From: Arthrobacter sp. ISL-28
GTDB taxonomy: Bacteria; Actinomycetota; Actinomycetes; Actinomycetales; Micrococcaceae
Reading direction: 5' to 3'
DNA: 64,000 nucleotides
NCBI RefSeq assembly: GCF_018613875.1
Contig: NZ_JAGGPJ010000012.1
Coordinates: forward strand, 62,001-126,000
Both the position numbers and the translations under genes were made by a program. This document shows, piece after piece, positions 37,910 through 47,063 of this stretch (position 1 is its first letter; every line of letters begins with the position of its first letter). The notes beneath the pieces were generated by a model. It saw nothing but the letters and a program-made list of their open reading frames with translations. It was not told the origin of the DNA and searched no databases.

Positions 37910-38422
37910 TTACGCGCTGCGTAGCGCCCTGTCACTCATGGAGCGGGATCCCCGTCCAACGGCCAAGGTGCCGGACTGCACAATTTCGCGGATGCCGAAG
38001 GGCTCCAGCACTGACAGCAGCGCCGTGAGCTTTTCGGGGTGGCCGGTGGCTTCAATGACTACGGAGTCTGTGGAGACGTCAACCACTGAAGCACGGAACA
38101 GGTCTGCAGCCTGGGTCACCTGCAGACGAGTTGCGGCATCCGCACGTACCTTGACCAGGATGTGGTCGCGTTGCACGGAAGATTCGGAGGTCAGTTCAAC
38201 AATCTTGATCACGTTGATCAGCTTGTTCAACTGCTTGGTGACCTGTTCAATCAGGTCACCGTCGGCGTCGACGACGACGGTCATCCGGGACATGCCCGGT
38301 ACTTCCGTCGGGCCGACGGCCAGGGAATTGATGTTGAAGGCACGGCGGGCGAAAAGGCTCGCGACGCGGGTCAGCACACCGGGCTTGTCTTCGACCAGAA
38401 CGGACAGTGTATGGCGGCTCAT
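37910..38422 (-). CDS. ilvN: Acetolactate synthase small (regulatory) subunit
   Basis: IlvN is the valine-sensing regulatory subunit of acetohydroxyacid synthase. From the ATG at 38422 (MSRHTLSVLVEDKPGVLTRV) it is 170 residues. An N-terminal ACT domain with VEDKPGVLTRVASLFARR and FNINSLAVGPTE is followed by a C-terminal domain with HILVKVRADAATR and TGHPEKLTALL. It begins 2 bp after the ilvB stop. A longer frame reading back into ilvB was rejected because the family starts at this ACT motif. Confidence 0.97.
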   Translation of the reverse strand: MSRHTLSVLVEDKPGVLTRVASLFARRAFNINSLAVGPTEVPGMSRMTVVVDADGDLIEQVTKQLNKLINVIKIVELTSESSVQRDHILVKVRADAATRLQVTQAADLFRASVVDVSTDSVVIEATGHPEKLTALLSVLEPFGIREIVQSGTLAVGRGSRSMSDRALRSA

Positions 38423-38424
38423 GA

Positions 38425-40326
38425 TCAGTCCTCCTCTTCCCATTCCGGGGTCATGTTGCGGGCAACCTGGATCTGGTCGTTGCTGACCCCGGCGGGCACC
38501 ATCGGCCACACCATGGAGTTGGGGCTCACAACGAAGTCAATCACCACGGGGCGGTCATTGATTTCCAGGGCCTTCTGGATGGTGGCGTCGATGTCCTCGT
38601 CGCGGTCGCAGCGGAAGGACGCACAGCCGTAGGCCTCACCCAGCTTAACGAAGTCCGGGATGCGGACCGTGTCGTGGCCGGTGTTGAGGTCAGTGTTGGA
38701 GTAGCGGCCTTCGTAGAAGAGTGTCTGCCACTGCCGGACCATGCCCAGCGAGGAGTTGTTGATGACGGCAACCTTGATGGGGATCTTGTTAATGGCGCAG
38801 GTGGCCAGCTCCTGGTTGGTCATCTGGAAGCAGCCGTCGCCGTCAATGGCCCAGACCACACGGTCCGGCTCCCCCACCTTGGCACCCATGGCTGCGGGAA
38901 CCGCATAGCCCATGGTGCCGGCACCGCCCGAGTTCAGCCAGGCGTGCGGGCGCTCGTACTTGATGAACTGCGCCGCCCACATCTGGTGCTGGCCCACGCC
39001 CGCGACGTAGACGCCTTCCGGGCCGGTCAGGGCGCCGATGCGCTCGATGACCCGCTGCGGGGCGCTGAGCCCGTCCTCGGGTTCAGTCCAGCCCAGCGGA
39101 TACGTTTCCTTCAGGTTGTTAAGGAAAGCCCACCAGGTCGTGAGATCCGGGGTTCCGGCGCTGCCGAACTGGGTGCGGACGGCTTCCGTGAGCTCGGGGA
39201 TGATTTCCTTCACGGAGCCCACAATCGGAACGTCGGCCGTGCGGTTCTTGGAGATCTCGGCAGGGTCGATGTCGGCGTGGATCACCTTCGCATTCGGCGC
39301 GAACGTCTTCAGGACCCCGGTAACACGGTCATCGAAACGGGCGCCGAGCGTGATCAGGAGGTCCGACTGCTGCAGGGCCGTCACCGCGGACACAGTACCG
39401 TGCATGCCGGGCATGCCCACGTGTTGCGGGTGCGAGTCGGGGAAGACGCCCCGGGCCATGAGAGTGGTAACCACAGGGGCGCCGGTCAGCTCGGCCAACT
39501 CGCGCAGCTCGGCGGAGGCGTGGGCTTTGACCACGCCGCCGCCCACGTACAGCACGGGTTTGCTGGCAGCACTAATCAGCTTTGCCGCCTCGCGGACCTG
39601 CTTGTTGTGGCCGCGGACCACCGGCCGGTAGCCGGGAAGATCGATTTTCGGCGGCCAGGAGAACGTCATCTGGCCCTGCTGCGCATCCTTGGCGACGTCA
39701 ACAAGGACAGGTCCCGGACGCCCCGTGGAGGCGAGGTGAAAGGCCTCGGCCATCACGTGAGGGATGTCATTGGGGTCCGTCACCAGGAACGAGTGCTTGG
39801 TGATCGGCATGGTGATGCCGACAATGTCCGCTTCCTGGAAGGCATCGGTGCCGATGACTCCGCTGGACACTTGGCCCGTGATGGCCACGAGCGGAACGGA
39901 GTCCATGTGCGCATCCATGATGGCGGTGACGAGGTTGGTGGCACCGGGGCCCGAGGTGGCGATGCAGACGCCCACCCGCCCGGTGACCATGGCATAGCCT
40001 TGCGCGGCGTGGCCGGCTCCCTGTTCGTGACGGACCAGAACGTGGTTCATTTTGGAGGCCATCAGAGGGTCATAGGTGGGCAGGATCGCGCCACCGGGCA
40101 AACCGAAAATATCGTCGACGCCGAGTTCTTCGAGCGAACGGACAATAGCTTGCGAGCCGGTCATCACCGTTGGGGGTACAACGTTGTTCGGCCCAAGGAC
40201 AGGAGAGGCGGCTGCAGCAGTGTCGACTCCGGACTCGGCCGGACGGTCGACGCGTTCCGAAGCCTTGGCGGCTCCAGCGGACTTTGTAGCCATCAGCGAG
40301 GGGCTGATCGGCGATCCTTTGCTCAT
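38425..40326 (-). CDS. ilvB: Acetolactate synthase large (catalytic) subunit
   Basis: This ThDP-, Mg- and FAD-dependent enzyme makes acetolactate or acetohydroxybutyrate, the entry to Val/Leu/Ile. It is 633 residues, including a 50-residue variable leader. The catalytic Glu is in [16 protein letters not shown], and the ThDP/Mg motif spans [34 protein letters not shown] and the FAD-binding middle domain ([10 protein letters not shown]) are intact. Expression is probably set by the leader peptide and attenuator just upstream. ThiL in this window makes its cofactor. Confidence 0.97.
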   Translation of the reverse strand: MSKGSPISPSLMATKSAGAAKASERVDRPAESGVDTAAAASPVLGPNNVVPPTVMTGSQAIVRSLEELGVDDIFGLPGGAILPTYDPLMASKMNHVLVRHEQGAGHAAQGYAMVTGRVGVCIATSGPGATNLVTAIMDAHMDSVPLVAITGQVSSGVIGTDAFQEADIVGITMPITKHSFLVTDPNDIPHVMAEAFHLASTGRPGPVLVDVAKDAQQGQMTFSWPPKIDLPGYRPVVRGHNKQVREAAKLISAASKPVLYVGGGVVKAHASAELRELAELTGAPVVTTLMARGVFPDSHPQHVGMPGMHGTVSAVTALQQSDLLITLGARFDDRVTGVLKTFAPNAKVIHADIDPAEISKNRTADVPIVGSVKEIIPELTEAVRTQFGSAGTPDLTTWWAFLNNLKETYPLGWTEPEDGLSAPQRVIERIGALTGPEGVYVAGVGQHQMWAAQFIKYERPHAWLNSGGAGTMGYAVPAAMGAKVGEPDRVVWAIDGDGCFQMTNQELATCAINKIPIKVAVINNSSLGMVRQWQTLFYEGRYSNTDLNTGHDTVRIPDFVKLGEAYGCASFRCDRDEDIDATIQKALEINDRPVVIDFVVSPNSMVWPMVPAGVSNDQIQVARNMTPEWEEED

Positions 40327-40401
40327 CGGACTCTTCCTTATTGGATCTTGGATTGGGCGGTGCTACATGAAAGCTCAAGCAGCTGCCACGCTGGAAAATA
40401 A

Positions 40402-40437
40402 AAAAACCCCTCAGCCTGGCGGCTTTTCGAGGGGTTG
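40402..40437 (-). terminator. Attenuator terminator in the ilvB leader
   Basis: On the minus strand AACCCCTC and GAGGGGTT form the outer stem, with an inner AGCC/GGCT pairing, followed by seven T. It lies between the leader-peptide gene and ilvB, 75 bp before the ilvB ATG. This is the classic position for a transcription attenuator of the ilvBNC operon. Confidence 0.88.
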
Positions 40438-40463
40438 CGCGTGACAGTTCGTTACCAGTCGGG

Positions 40464-40532
40464 CTATAGAGCCACGCGCTTGGTAAGTACGACAGTGCCC
40501 ACGGTGGCGCCGACGGTAACGAGTGCGATCAT
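40464..40532 (-). CDS. ilvBNC leader peptide (attenuation control)
   Basis: A 22-residue frame, MIALVTVGATVGTVVLTKRVAL, with an AGAGGGAAAA ribosome site. Ten of 22 residues are Ile, Leu or Val, including VV and VL runs. The stop is 27 bp before the terminator hairpin. Ribosome stalling on scarce charged tRNA-Val/Leu/Ile would favour an antiterminator, as known for ilvB in Corynebacterium and other actinobacteria. The reading and the position are directly visible; the mechanism is inferred. Confidence 0.85.
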   Translation of the reverse strand: MIALVTVGATVGTVVLTKRVAL

Positions 40533-40687
40533 GCGTTCAGTTTTCCCTCTGGTGGGATGCGTGTCAACGGAGCGGCACGCGATCTCACCATGTGGACATC
40601 ACTGTCCACTTCTTGATCCTTCCCTAAGGGATCAAACCGCTCCCGCCCGTGTAGGCGGCAGGGCTAAATAGGGGTAATGCCGAGGGG

Positions 40688-40724
40688 CCCCTTGCGGGAG
40701 GCGCTCAGCGCCTCCCGCAAGGGG
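40688..40724. terminator. 18-bp perfect inverted repeat after ilvD
   Basis: CCCCTTGCGGGAGGCGCT (40688-40705) is the exact complement of 40707-40724 with one base between. It begins 6 bp past the ilvD stop. There is no T-run on either side, so it is either an unusual terminator for ilvD or a 3' stabilising hairpin. Confidence 0.7.
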
Positions 40725-40730
40725 AAGGCA

Positions 40731-42452
40731 TCACCCGCAGTATGCGCCGGTGGAGGCGCTGTGCACCAGCTTGGCGTACTTGGCCAGGACACCCTTGGTG
40801 AACTTGGCCGGGAGCGGTTCCCAGCCTTCCTTGCGGGAGGCCAGCTCGGCGTCGTCGACCAACAGGTCGAAGGTGCGGGCGGCGATGTCCACCCGGATGC
40901 GGTCGCCGTCCTTGACGAAGGCGATCGGACCGCCGTCGACCGCTTCCGGCGCAACGTGGCCGATGCACAGGCCCGTGGTGCCGCCGGAGAAGCGGCCGTC
41001 CGTCAGGAGCAGGACATCCTTGCCGAGGCCCGCGCCCTTGATGGCGCCGGTGATGGCCAGCATCTCGCGCATTCCCGGGCCGCCCTTGGGTCCTTCGTAG
41101 CGGATCACCACGACGTCGCCCTTCTGGATCCGGCCGTTGTCCAGCGCGTCCAGGGCGCCCTGCTCGCGTTCGAAGACGCGGGCCGTGCCCTCGAAAACGT
41201 CGGCGTCGAAGCCTGCGCTCTTAACCACCGCGCCCTCGGGGGCCATGGAACCGTGCAGGATGGTGATGCCGCCGGTCTTGTGGATCGGGTTGTCCAGGGC
41301 GCGCAGGATCTTGCCGTCCAGGTCCGGCGGATTGATGGCCGCCAGGTTTTCGGCGACGGTCTTGCCCGTCACGGTGAGGCAGTCACCGTGCAGCAGGCCG
41401 GCGTCGAGCAGCGCGCGCATGATGACCGGCACGCCGCCGATTTTGTCGACGTCGGTCATGACGTAGCGGCCGAACGGCTTGAGGTCACCCAGGTGCGGGA
41501 TCTTGTCTCCGATGCGGTTGAAGTCATCAAGGCTCAGTTCGACTTCGGCTTCACGGGCGATCGCCAGCAGGTGCAGGACAGCGTTGGTGGAGCCGCCGAA
41601 CGCCATGGTGACGGCGATCGCGTTCTCGAAGGCCTTCTTTGTCATGATGTCCCGTGCCGTGATGCCGAGGCGGAGCAGGTTCACCACCGCTTCGCCGGAC
41701 TTGCGGGCAAATTCATCACGACGGCGGTCTGCCGAGGGCGGCGCCGCCGAGCCGGGCAGGGACATGCCCAGGGCTTCGCCGATACAGGCCATCGTGTTGG
41801 CTGTGTACATGCCGCCGCAGGCGCCTTCACCCGGGCAGATGGCCTTCTCGATGCGGTCCAGGTCCTCGCGGCTCATCTTCCCGGCAGCGCACGCACCGAC
41901 AGCCTCGAAGGCGTCGATCAGCGTGACCTCCTTTTCGGAGCCGTCCTCCAGCTTGACCCAGCCCGGCATGATGGAACCGGCGTAAAGGAACACGCTGGCC
42001 AGGTCCAGACGCGCCGCGGCCATCAGCATGCCCGGCAGCGACTTGTCACAGCCCGCAAGCAGCACTGAACCGTCGATCCGCTCGGCCTGCATCACCGTTT
42101 CCACCGAGTCAGCAATTACCTCACGGGAAACCAGCGAGAAGTGCATGCCCTCGTGGCCCATGGAGATGCCGTCGGAAACGGAGATCGTGCCGAACTGCAT
42201 CGGGAACCCGCCGCCCGCGTGGACGCCCTCTTTGGCGCCCTGGGCCAGCCGGTTCAGGGAGAGGTTGCACGGAGTGATTTCATTCCATGAGCTCGCAACG
42301 CCGATCTGCGGCTTGGCGAAGTCATCATCGCCCATTCCCACGGCCCGGAACATCCCACGTGCCGGAGCCGCATGAATGCCGTCGGTGACAACCCGGCTCC
42401 GGGGTTTGATGTCAGGTTTGTTGTCGGTTTCGATCAGGGTGTCCTCACTCAT
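40731..42452 (-). CDS. ilvD: Dihydroxy-acid dehydratase
   Basis: IlvD dehydrates dihydroxy acids to the keto acids of valine and isoleucine. It is 573 residues, with cluster Cys in [19 protein letters not shown] and [23 protein letters not shown], and the C-terminal [20 protein letters not shown] with its catalytic Ser. It is on the same strand as ilvBNC but upstream, separated by about 400 bp containing a hairpin and the ilvB leader, so it is its own transcription unit. Confidence 0.97.
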   Translation of the reverse strand: MSEDTLIETDNKPDIKPRSRVVTDGIHAAPARGMFRAVGMGDDDFAKPQIGVASSWNEITPCNLSLNRLAQGAKEGVHAGGGFPMQFGTISVSDGISMGHEGMHFSLVSREVIADSVETVMQAERIDGSVLLAGCDKSLPGMLMAAARLDLASVFLYAGSIMPGWVKLEDGSEKEVTLIDAFEAVGACAAGKMSREDLDRIEKAICPGEGACGGMYTANTMACIGEALGMSLPGSAAPPSADRRRDEFARKSGEAVVNLLRLGITARDIMTKKAFENAIAVTMAFGGSTNAVLHLLAIAREAEVELSLDDFNRIGDKIPHLGDLKPFGRYVMTDVDKIGGVPVIMRALLDAGLLHGDCLTVTGKTVAENLAAINPPDLDGKILRALDNPIHKTGGITILHGSMAPEGAVVKSAGFDADVFEGTARVFEREQGALDALDNGRIQKGDVVVIRYEGPKGGPGMREMLAITGAIKGAGLGKDVLLLTDGRFSGGTTGLCIGHVAPEAVDGGPIAFVKDGDRIRVDIAARTFDLLVDDAELASRKEGWEPLPAKFTKGVLAKYAKLVHSASTGAYCG

Positions 42453-42584
42453 GGGTCAAAGTCTATGACTCCCATCGACGGGCCAACGACCCGGCCGGGC
42501 CCTTTAAGCGCAATTCCGGGAATATTTCGATCAAATGCTGGACTCTTGTCTCGAATAGTGGAACCGGTAGGCGCTGGGAAAACT

Positions 42585-43523
42585 TCACGGGCGTGTGCCA
42601 GGTGACGCCCGCCGCAGCTGATCCGTCAATTGCTGCGCTTCAGTCGTGAGCATGTCCAACACGTGCCGGATGGTGGTCCGGGCCGCCACATCCGGCCGGG
42701 CAAGGGCCACGATGCTCCTCCGCGCCGTGACTCCGGTGAGCGGGCGGAGGACGAATCCCCTCCCCTGGTTCCTCAGTGAGGTGTATCGGGGCAGCAGGGA
42801 CAGACCGTGACCCGCGCTGACCAGTGCCTCGAGCACCCGCAGGTCAGCGAACAACTGGGCACGTACTGCCGTGGCGCCCGCCTGCGCCTCGATTTGCCGG
42901 AGCACGGTGTCGAACGGAAAGCCTTCCGGGACTCCCATCCAGGGAAACCCCACCACGTCCTGAGCAGTCAGACTGGACTTCGAGGCCAGCACGTGGCTTG
43001 CAGGGATGGCGACGTCCAGCGGTTCATCCAGGAGCGGAACCACGACCAGGCCCCGCCGTTCAAAGACTTCCGGTCCGTCCACGCTGTGGGCCAGAACAAT
43101 ATCGTAGTCGGCCGCCAGACCGGCGAACCCGGCCACCCCCGGATCCTCCAGGTGCGCTTCGAAGCGCAGCCCGTCGATCCCCTTCACCCTGTGCAGGAGC
43201 CCTGGCAGCAGCATTTCCGCGGCACTGGGGAAGAACGCCGCCTTCACCTGGGTCTGCCATCCCCTGCGGTAGGTATCCACGGTCGCCTCTGCCCTGGCCA
43301 TCGCGACGGCCACCTCGGCTGCGGCCAAGGCCATGGCAGAGCCGGCCTCCGTAAGCCGCACGCCACGGCCGGACTTCTCCACCAGTGCGACCCCCAGCTC
43401 ATCCTGAAGTGTTTTGAGCTGCTGTGAAACTGCAGACGGCGTCACACCCAGCGCGTCGGCCGCGGCTCCCACGGAGCCGCGGTCCGCCAGTTCCCTGAGG
43501 ATGCGTAGACGCTTGAAATCCAT
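42585..43523 (-). CDS. LysR-family transcriptional regulator
   Basis: A 312-residue regulator. The winged helix is at the N-terminus (MDFKRLRILRELADRGS, then AADALGVTPSAVSQQLKTLQ), with a periplasmic-binding-protein-like effector domain after residue 90. The divergent gene across 174 bp encodes an unrelated membrane protein. ilvD lies 132 bp downstream on the same strand, but nothing in the sequence links the regulator to BCAA genes. Confidence 0.93.
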   Translation of the reverse strand: MDFKRLRILRELADRGSVGAAADALGVTPSAVSQQLKTLQDELGVALVEKSGRGVRLTEAGSAMALAAAEVAVAMARAEATVDTYRRGWQTQVKAAFFPSAAEMLLPGLLHRVKGIDGLRFEAHLEDPGVAGFAGLAADYDIVLAHSVDGPEVFERRGLVVVPLLDEPLDVAIPASHVLASKSSLTAQDVVGFPWMGVPEGFPFDTVLRQIEAQAGATAVRAQLFADLRVLEALVSAGHGLSLLPRYTSLRNQGRGFVLRPLTGVTARRSIVALARPDVAARTTIRHVLDMLTTEAQQLTDQLRRASPGTRP

Positions 43524-43697
43524 TAAGCGAGGCTACGTGATGGCCGGGGTACTGCTGAACCCCCCTACCGCTCCGCAGGCCAGGGGCAGGCCGGCCAAGG
43601 AGCACAGACGGGCATTGACAAAACCTAGACAGCCGTATTGACAGCGACGTACCGTCAAGCAACGGCAACCTCGCCTTACGGACAGAAGGGCTTTGCT

Positions 43698-44726
43698 ATG
43701 GAGTGGATTATCTGGGTCATCGTCATCGTGTTGATCATTGCCGTCGTCTGGTGGCTTCTGAACCGCAATTCGAGCACCACCGCGGGAACCCGCGACGCGG
43801 CCGGGACGGACCAGGTAACTCCCTCGCCTTCCCAGGCCAGCACGGCCAGGCCCCGCGCCGAAGCAGCGGGTAAGCAGACGGCCGGTGCCGGGGTAGCGGA
43901 ACCGGGCATCCAGGCGGCCGGGGGTGCCGCTATCGCAGCCGCGGCAGGGACAGCGGGAACGGGCGGCGCAACACGCGTCGAAGAACCTGGCCAGACGGAC
44001 ACATCCTGGCCAGAGGGCACAGCACCTGCCCGTCAGGACTCCTCCCCCACAGCGTCCCGGCCCAACCCGGAGGATGTGGAACCGGACATCGAATCCTGGG
44101 ACGCCGCCACTCCCCGCACCGCTGCAGGAACGCCCGCGCCGTCGGGGGGCGACGTGGATGACTGGGACGACGACGAGGATAAAGCCGAATGGGAGACGCA
44201 ATGGTCAGAAGCAGGTCCCGGAACCGGACCTGGAACCCGGACAGGCACGGCCGAGCCCCGGCCGGCCGCGGAGTCCGCGTCAGCTGCGCCTGCCGCACCC
44301 GTCCATCACCCTGAATACACCGAGCCCCACGCCCCCACCCTCCCCGGGGCGGAGTCGGCGGCCGCCGATGCTTTGGACGCGGAGGCAGAGACACAGCAGC
44401 GGATGGAGTCGTCGGCAGTCACCGAGGCGGCCGCGAGCCATGGTGCCGAGCCTGCCGGCCATGAGGCTGGCCCTGCTGCGGCGCCAATGGGTGACACTCC
44501 GGCTGGCGAGGACGCTACCGGCCAGCCCTATGGCGAGGGGTCGGCTGCGGCCGCAGCCGACGGCAGCGGCCCCGAAGGCTACACGGTCAAGGCTGATGCC
44601 GGCTCGATGACCTACTACGAAGAGGACAGCGCCGGCTATGACGAGGCCCGCGCGGAAGTGTGGTTCCTCTCCCCCGCACATGCCGAAGCAGCCGGTTTCC
44701 GTGCTCCCCGCCGGATGCGGCGCTGA
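43698..44726 (+). CDS. N-terminally anchored acidic Ala/Pro-rich protein with a conserved C-terminal module
   Basis: A 342-residue protein starting MEWIIWVIVIVLIIAVVWW behind an AGAAGGG site. One membrane helix (about 3-22) is followed by some 270 residues of low-complexity Ala/Pro/Gly/Glu, with acidic DVDDWDDDED. The last 45 residues (KADAGSMTYYEE, AEVWFLSPAHAEAAGFR) resemble a short module ending various actinobacterial membrane proteins, sometimes called the sunset domain. Function unknown. An in-frame ATG at 43638 exists, but the membrane helix and ribosome site favour 43698. Confidence 0.8.
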   Translation: MEWIIWVIVIVLIIAVVWWLLNRNSSTTAGTRDAAGTDQVTPSPSQASTARPRAEAAGKQTAGAGVAEPGIQAAGGAAIAAAAGTAGTGGATRVEEPGQTDTSWPEGTAPARQDSSPTASRPNPEDVEPDIESWDAATPRTAAGTPAPSGGDVDDWDDDEDKAEWETQWSEAGPGTGPGTRTGTAEPRPAAESASAAPAAPVHHPEYTEPHAPTLPGAESAAADALDAEAETQQRMESSAVTEAAASHGAEPAGHEAGPAAAPMGDTPAGEDATGQPYGEGSAAAAADGSGPEGYTVKADAGSMTYYEEDSAGYDEARAEVWFLSPAHAEAAGFRAPRRMRR

Positions 44727-44808
44727 CAGGGCCGCCCACGGCGGACCGCTGACAGAGCGGCCCACGACGGACCGCTACGGGCACTGGCAACCACGGCCGG
44801 GCAGGACC

Positions 44809-46032
44809 ATGATCACGGACAGGACGCGCAGCACCAGGGCCGGTACTTCGCTGGCTTGCCCCGACAGGCCAACGCAGGCTGGAGCGGGCGCGGCGGCCAT
44901 GGCCGTGGTGCTCGCGCTTGCGGGCTGCACCGGACCCGGCCCCGGGCCTACGGGCGGGAATAGCCCATCGCCTACCGCCACAACTGGCGCAGGCAGCACA
45001 GCCCCCGCGTCTCCCGGAACTCCCGGGACGCCGACGGCGAGTCCCGGGTCAGTCACTGCAACCACCCCCGGGCAGCCCCGGGTCCGCACCACAATAGAGG
45101 GCCTGCAGTTGCCCTGGTCCACGGTCTTCTTGCCGGACGGGACCGCGGTGATATCCGAGCGTGATTCTGCGCTCCTGAAGTCCGTGCAGAATGGCAGGAT
45201 CAGCACCGTCGGCGAGGTGCCTGGCGTGGTTCCCGGCGGTGAGGGCGGGCTCATGGGTCTTGCCCTGTCCCCCGACTACGCCTCCGACAAGTTGCTGTAT
45301 GTCTACTTCACTGCAGCCGAGGACAACCGGATTGCCCGGGTGCGCATCGAGAGTGCCGGAACAGGCGGCGGACTCCAACTGGGCGCCCCGCAGATCATTT
45401 TCTCCGGCATTTCCAAGGCTTCCACACATAACGGCGGCAGGATCCGTTTTGGCCCTGACGGCTATCTCTATGTGGGGACCGGCGATTCGCAGCGCCGCGA
45501 ACAGCCCCAGGACCGGAACGCCCTGGGCGGGAAGATCCTTCGACTGACAAAGGACGGGAAGCCGGCACCGGGAAATCCGTTCCCAAACAATCCCGTCTAC
45601 AGCCTGGGGCACCGGAACGTCCAAGGCCTCGCCTGGGACAGCGAAGGCCGGCTCTGGGTCAGCGAGTTCGGCCCAGAGGTCAACGACGAACTCAACCTGA
45701 TCCAAGCCGGCGGAAACTACGGCTGGCCCGAGGTCACCGGCGCACCCGGGCGCCGGGAGTTCATCGATGCCAAAGTCGTCTGGCCCTCCACAGCCGAGTC
45801 ATCCCCCAGCGGCTTGGAGATCGTCGGCAATACGGCCTTCCTGGGCGCCCTCCGCGGCCAGCGAATCTGGAGCGTTCCGCTTGAGGGCGAAAATGCCGGC
45901 ACCCCTGTGGCCCATTTCACACGTCAATACGGCCGTATCCGGAGCGTTTCGTTGGCCCCGAACGGGGAACTGTGGGCCCTGACCAACAACAACAACCCTG
46001 ATTCCGTGCTGATTTTGAGCCTATCCGGCTAG
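44809..46032 (+). CDS. PQQ-dependent sugar dehydrogenase-like lipoprotein (glucose/sorbosone dehydrogenase family)
   Basis: A 407-residue protein starting MITDRTRSTRAG. A lipobox LALAGC puts the lipidated Cys at residue 40, followed by a Thr/Ser/Pro/Gly linker to about residue 85. The six-bladed propeller has the family blocks GEGGLMGLALSPDY, HNGGRIRFGPDGYLYVGTGD, GGKILRLTKDGK, GHRNVQGLAWD and LWVSEFGPEVNDELNLI, then GGNYGWPEV. These match soluble aldose sugar dehydrogenases that use PQQ and Ca. The frame is open further upstream into the preceding gene; that part was rejected. Confidence 0.87.
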   Translation: MITDRTRSTRAGTSLACPDRPTQAGAGAAAMAVVLALAGCTGPGPGPTGGNSPSPTATTGAGSTAPASPGTPGTPTASPGSVTATTPGQPRVRTTIEGLQLPWSTVFLPDGTAVISERDSALLKSVQNGRISTVGEVPGVVPGGEGGLMGLALSPDYASDKLLYVYFTAAEDNRIARVRIESAGTGGGLQLGAPQIIFSGISKASTHNGGRIRFGPDGYLYVGTGDSQRREQPQDRNALGGKILRLTKDGKPAPGNPFPNNPVYSLGHRNVQGLAWDSEGRLWVSEFGPEVNDELNLIQAGGNYGWPEVTGAPGRREFIDAKVVWPSTAESSPSGLEIVGNTAFLGALRGQRIWSVPLEGENAGTPVAHFTRQYGRIRSVSLAPNGELWALTNNNNPDSVLILSLSG

Positions 46033-46148
46033 TCGCGCGGGACCGTGCGGGCTCGATTTCACACGCGCCAAAAGTTCGTGTAGAGTTACATGTCGTTGCG
46101 GAGGTCAACGAGGGAAACAAAAGCCCACGGTTGAACGAAACAGCAGCT

Positions 46149-46221
46149 GCACCTCTAGCTCAATTGGCAGAGCAATTGACTCTTAATCAATGGGTTCCGG
46201 GTTCAAGTCCCGGGGGGTGCA
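46149..46221 (+). tRNA. tRNA-Lys (anticodon CTT)
   Basis: A 73-nt cloverleaf: acceptor GCACCTC with GGGGTGC, anticodon stem ATTGA/TCAAT with loop CTCTTAA (anticodon CTT), T arm CCGGGTTCAAGTCCCGG. CCA is not encoded. TAGAGT about 75 bp upstream is a possible -10. Confidence 0.95.
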
Positions 46222-46230
46222 CAGATGAGG

Positions 46231-46270
46231 AACCCCGTCTTTATCGGCCACAAGCCATAAAGGCGGGGTT
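46231..46270 (+). terminator. Terminator after tRNA-Lys
   Basis: AACCCCGTCTTTAT and ATAAAGGCGGGGTT form a 14-bp stem with one G-T pair and a partly paired 12-nt loop, followed by TCGTTTT. It begins 9 bp after the tRNA. Confidence 0.85.
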
Positions 46271-46271
46271 T

Positions 46272-46501
46272 CGTTTTGCCCGAAAACAGCCGGCCTGAGT
46301 TGGCCTTCAACCCGTGCGTCCGGGTCTGACGGAAGACGAAATCGCCGAGACTCTCGAGGCAGCCATTCCCACGCCGGGTCGTACACGAATAGGTCTCCGA
46401 CCTGGCAGTCCAGTGCTTCACAAATTGCTGCCAGGGTGGAGAACCGGATCGCTGGTGTTGACTCGCAGCGCCTAGATGTACTGCCCGGACACGTTGATTG
46501 A
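46272..46501 (-). pseudogene. Remnant of a Cro/CI-type helix-turn-helix regulator gene
   Basis: On the minus strand the segment RFSTLAAICEALDCQVGDLF followed by VYDPAWE has the C-terminal half of a small XRE regulator. Upstream, INVSGQYI followed by a TAG stop appears in another frame and fits the recognition-helix part, so a frameshift and a stop separate the two halves. The N-terminus is missing where the CGNR gene ends at 46502. The frame also has no clear stop before the tRNA terminator. I read this as a decayed gene. Confidence 0.55.
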
Positions 46502-47038
46502 TCAGGCCGACTGGGTGGCGTTCCTTGAGCGGGTGCGGTGGCGTCGGACGGCGTCACGGCTGGCGCATCGTGGTGAGCAGTAGCGCTGAGTGCCGTTGCG
46601 CGAGATGTCCACGATCACGTTCAGGCATGGATTCGAGGCGCAGCGCCCGAGGCGGTTGATGCCACGCGTGGTCAGGTGGAGTGCTGTCCCGACGGCGAAC
46701 ACCGAGTGGAGGACCAGGGGCAGGTCGTCGTCGGTGTCGCGGTAATGCAGGTGCCATCCCTCGCGGTTGTGGTCGGTCAGGCGTGGGTAGGCCGAGACAG
46801 CCGCCATCTGCTGGTTCAGCAGGTCGGCGCGTTCATCAGCGCTGTCGGCGTCCACAACGGTCAACCATTGGTCGAGGACGTCTCTGCAGCGGGCGTGGTC
46901 GCCGGGCCGCTCGGGGAAGGGCATCGTCATGCCGTGCTCACGAGTGCGGGCAACGATGCCTGCGCGGTCCGAGGGCCAGTCGTTCGCCAACGATTGCGCG
47001 AGGAGTACCGCGTACTCACCGTAAGGGTTGAGATGCAT
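46502..47038 (-). CDS. CGNR zinc-finger / ABATE-domain protein
   Basis: A 178-residue protein. The N-terminal ABATE region has LAQSLANDWP, and the C-terminal zinc finger has RCASNPCLNVIVDISRNG then RYCSPRCASRDAVRRHR, the four Cys of the CGNR motif with RN for the GN core. Such proteins are thought to be stress-responsive regulators in actinobacteria. It is divergent from the LysE-type exporter with starts about 25 bp apart, so it probably controls that gene. Confidence 0.88.
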   Translation of the reverse strand: MHLNPYGEYAVLLAQSLANDWPSDRAGIVARTREHGMTMPFPERPGDHARCRDVLDQWLTVVDADSADERADLLNQQMAAVSAYPRLTDHNREGWHLHYRDTDDDLPLVLHSVFAVGTALHLTTRGINRLGRCASNPCLNVIVDISRNGTQRYCSPRCASRDAVRRHRTRSRNATQSA

Positions 47039-47063
47039 AAGGCCATTACATCAGAGTGAAGCC

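Noticed and set aside
38674..40401. Plus-strand frame of 575 codons opposite ilvB
   Set aside because: Shadow of ilvB. His/Arg/Gly-rich and without family features.
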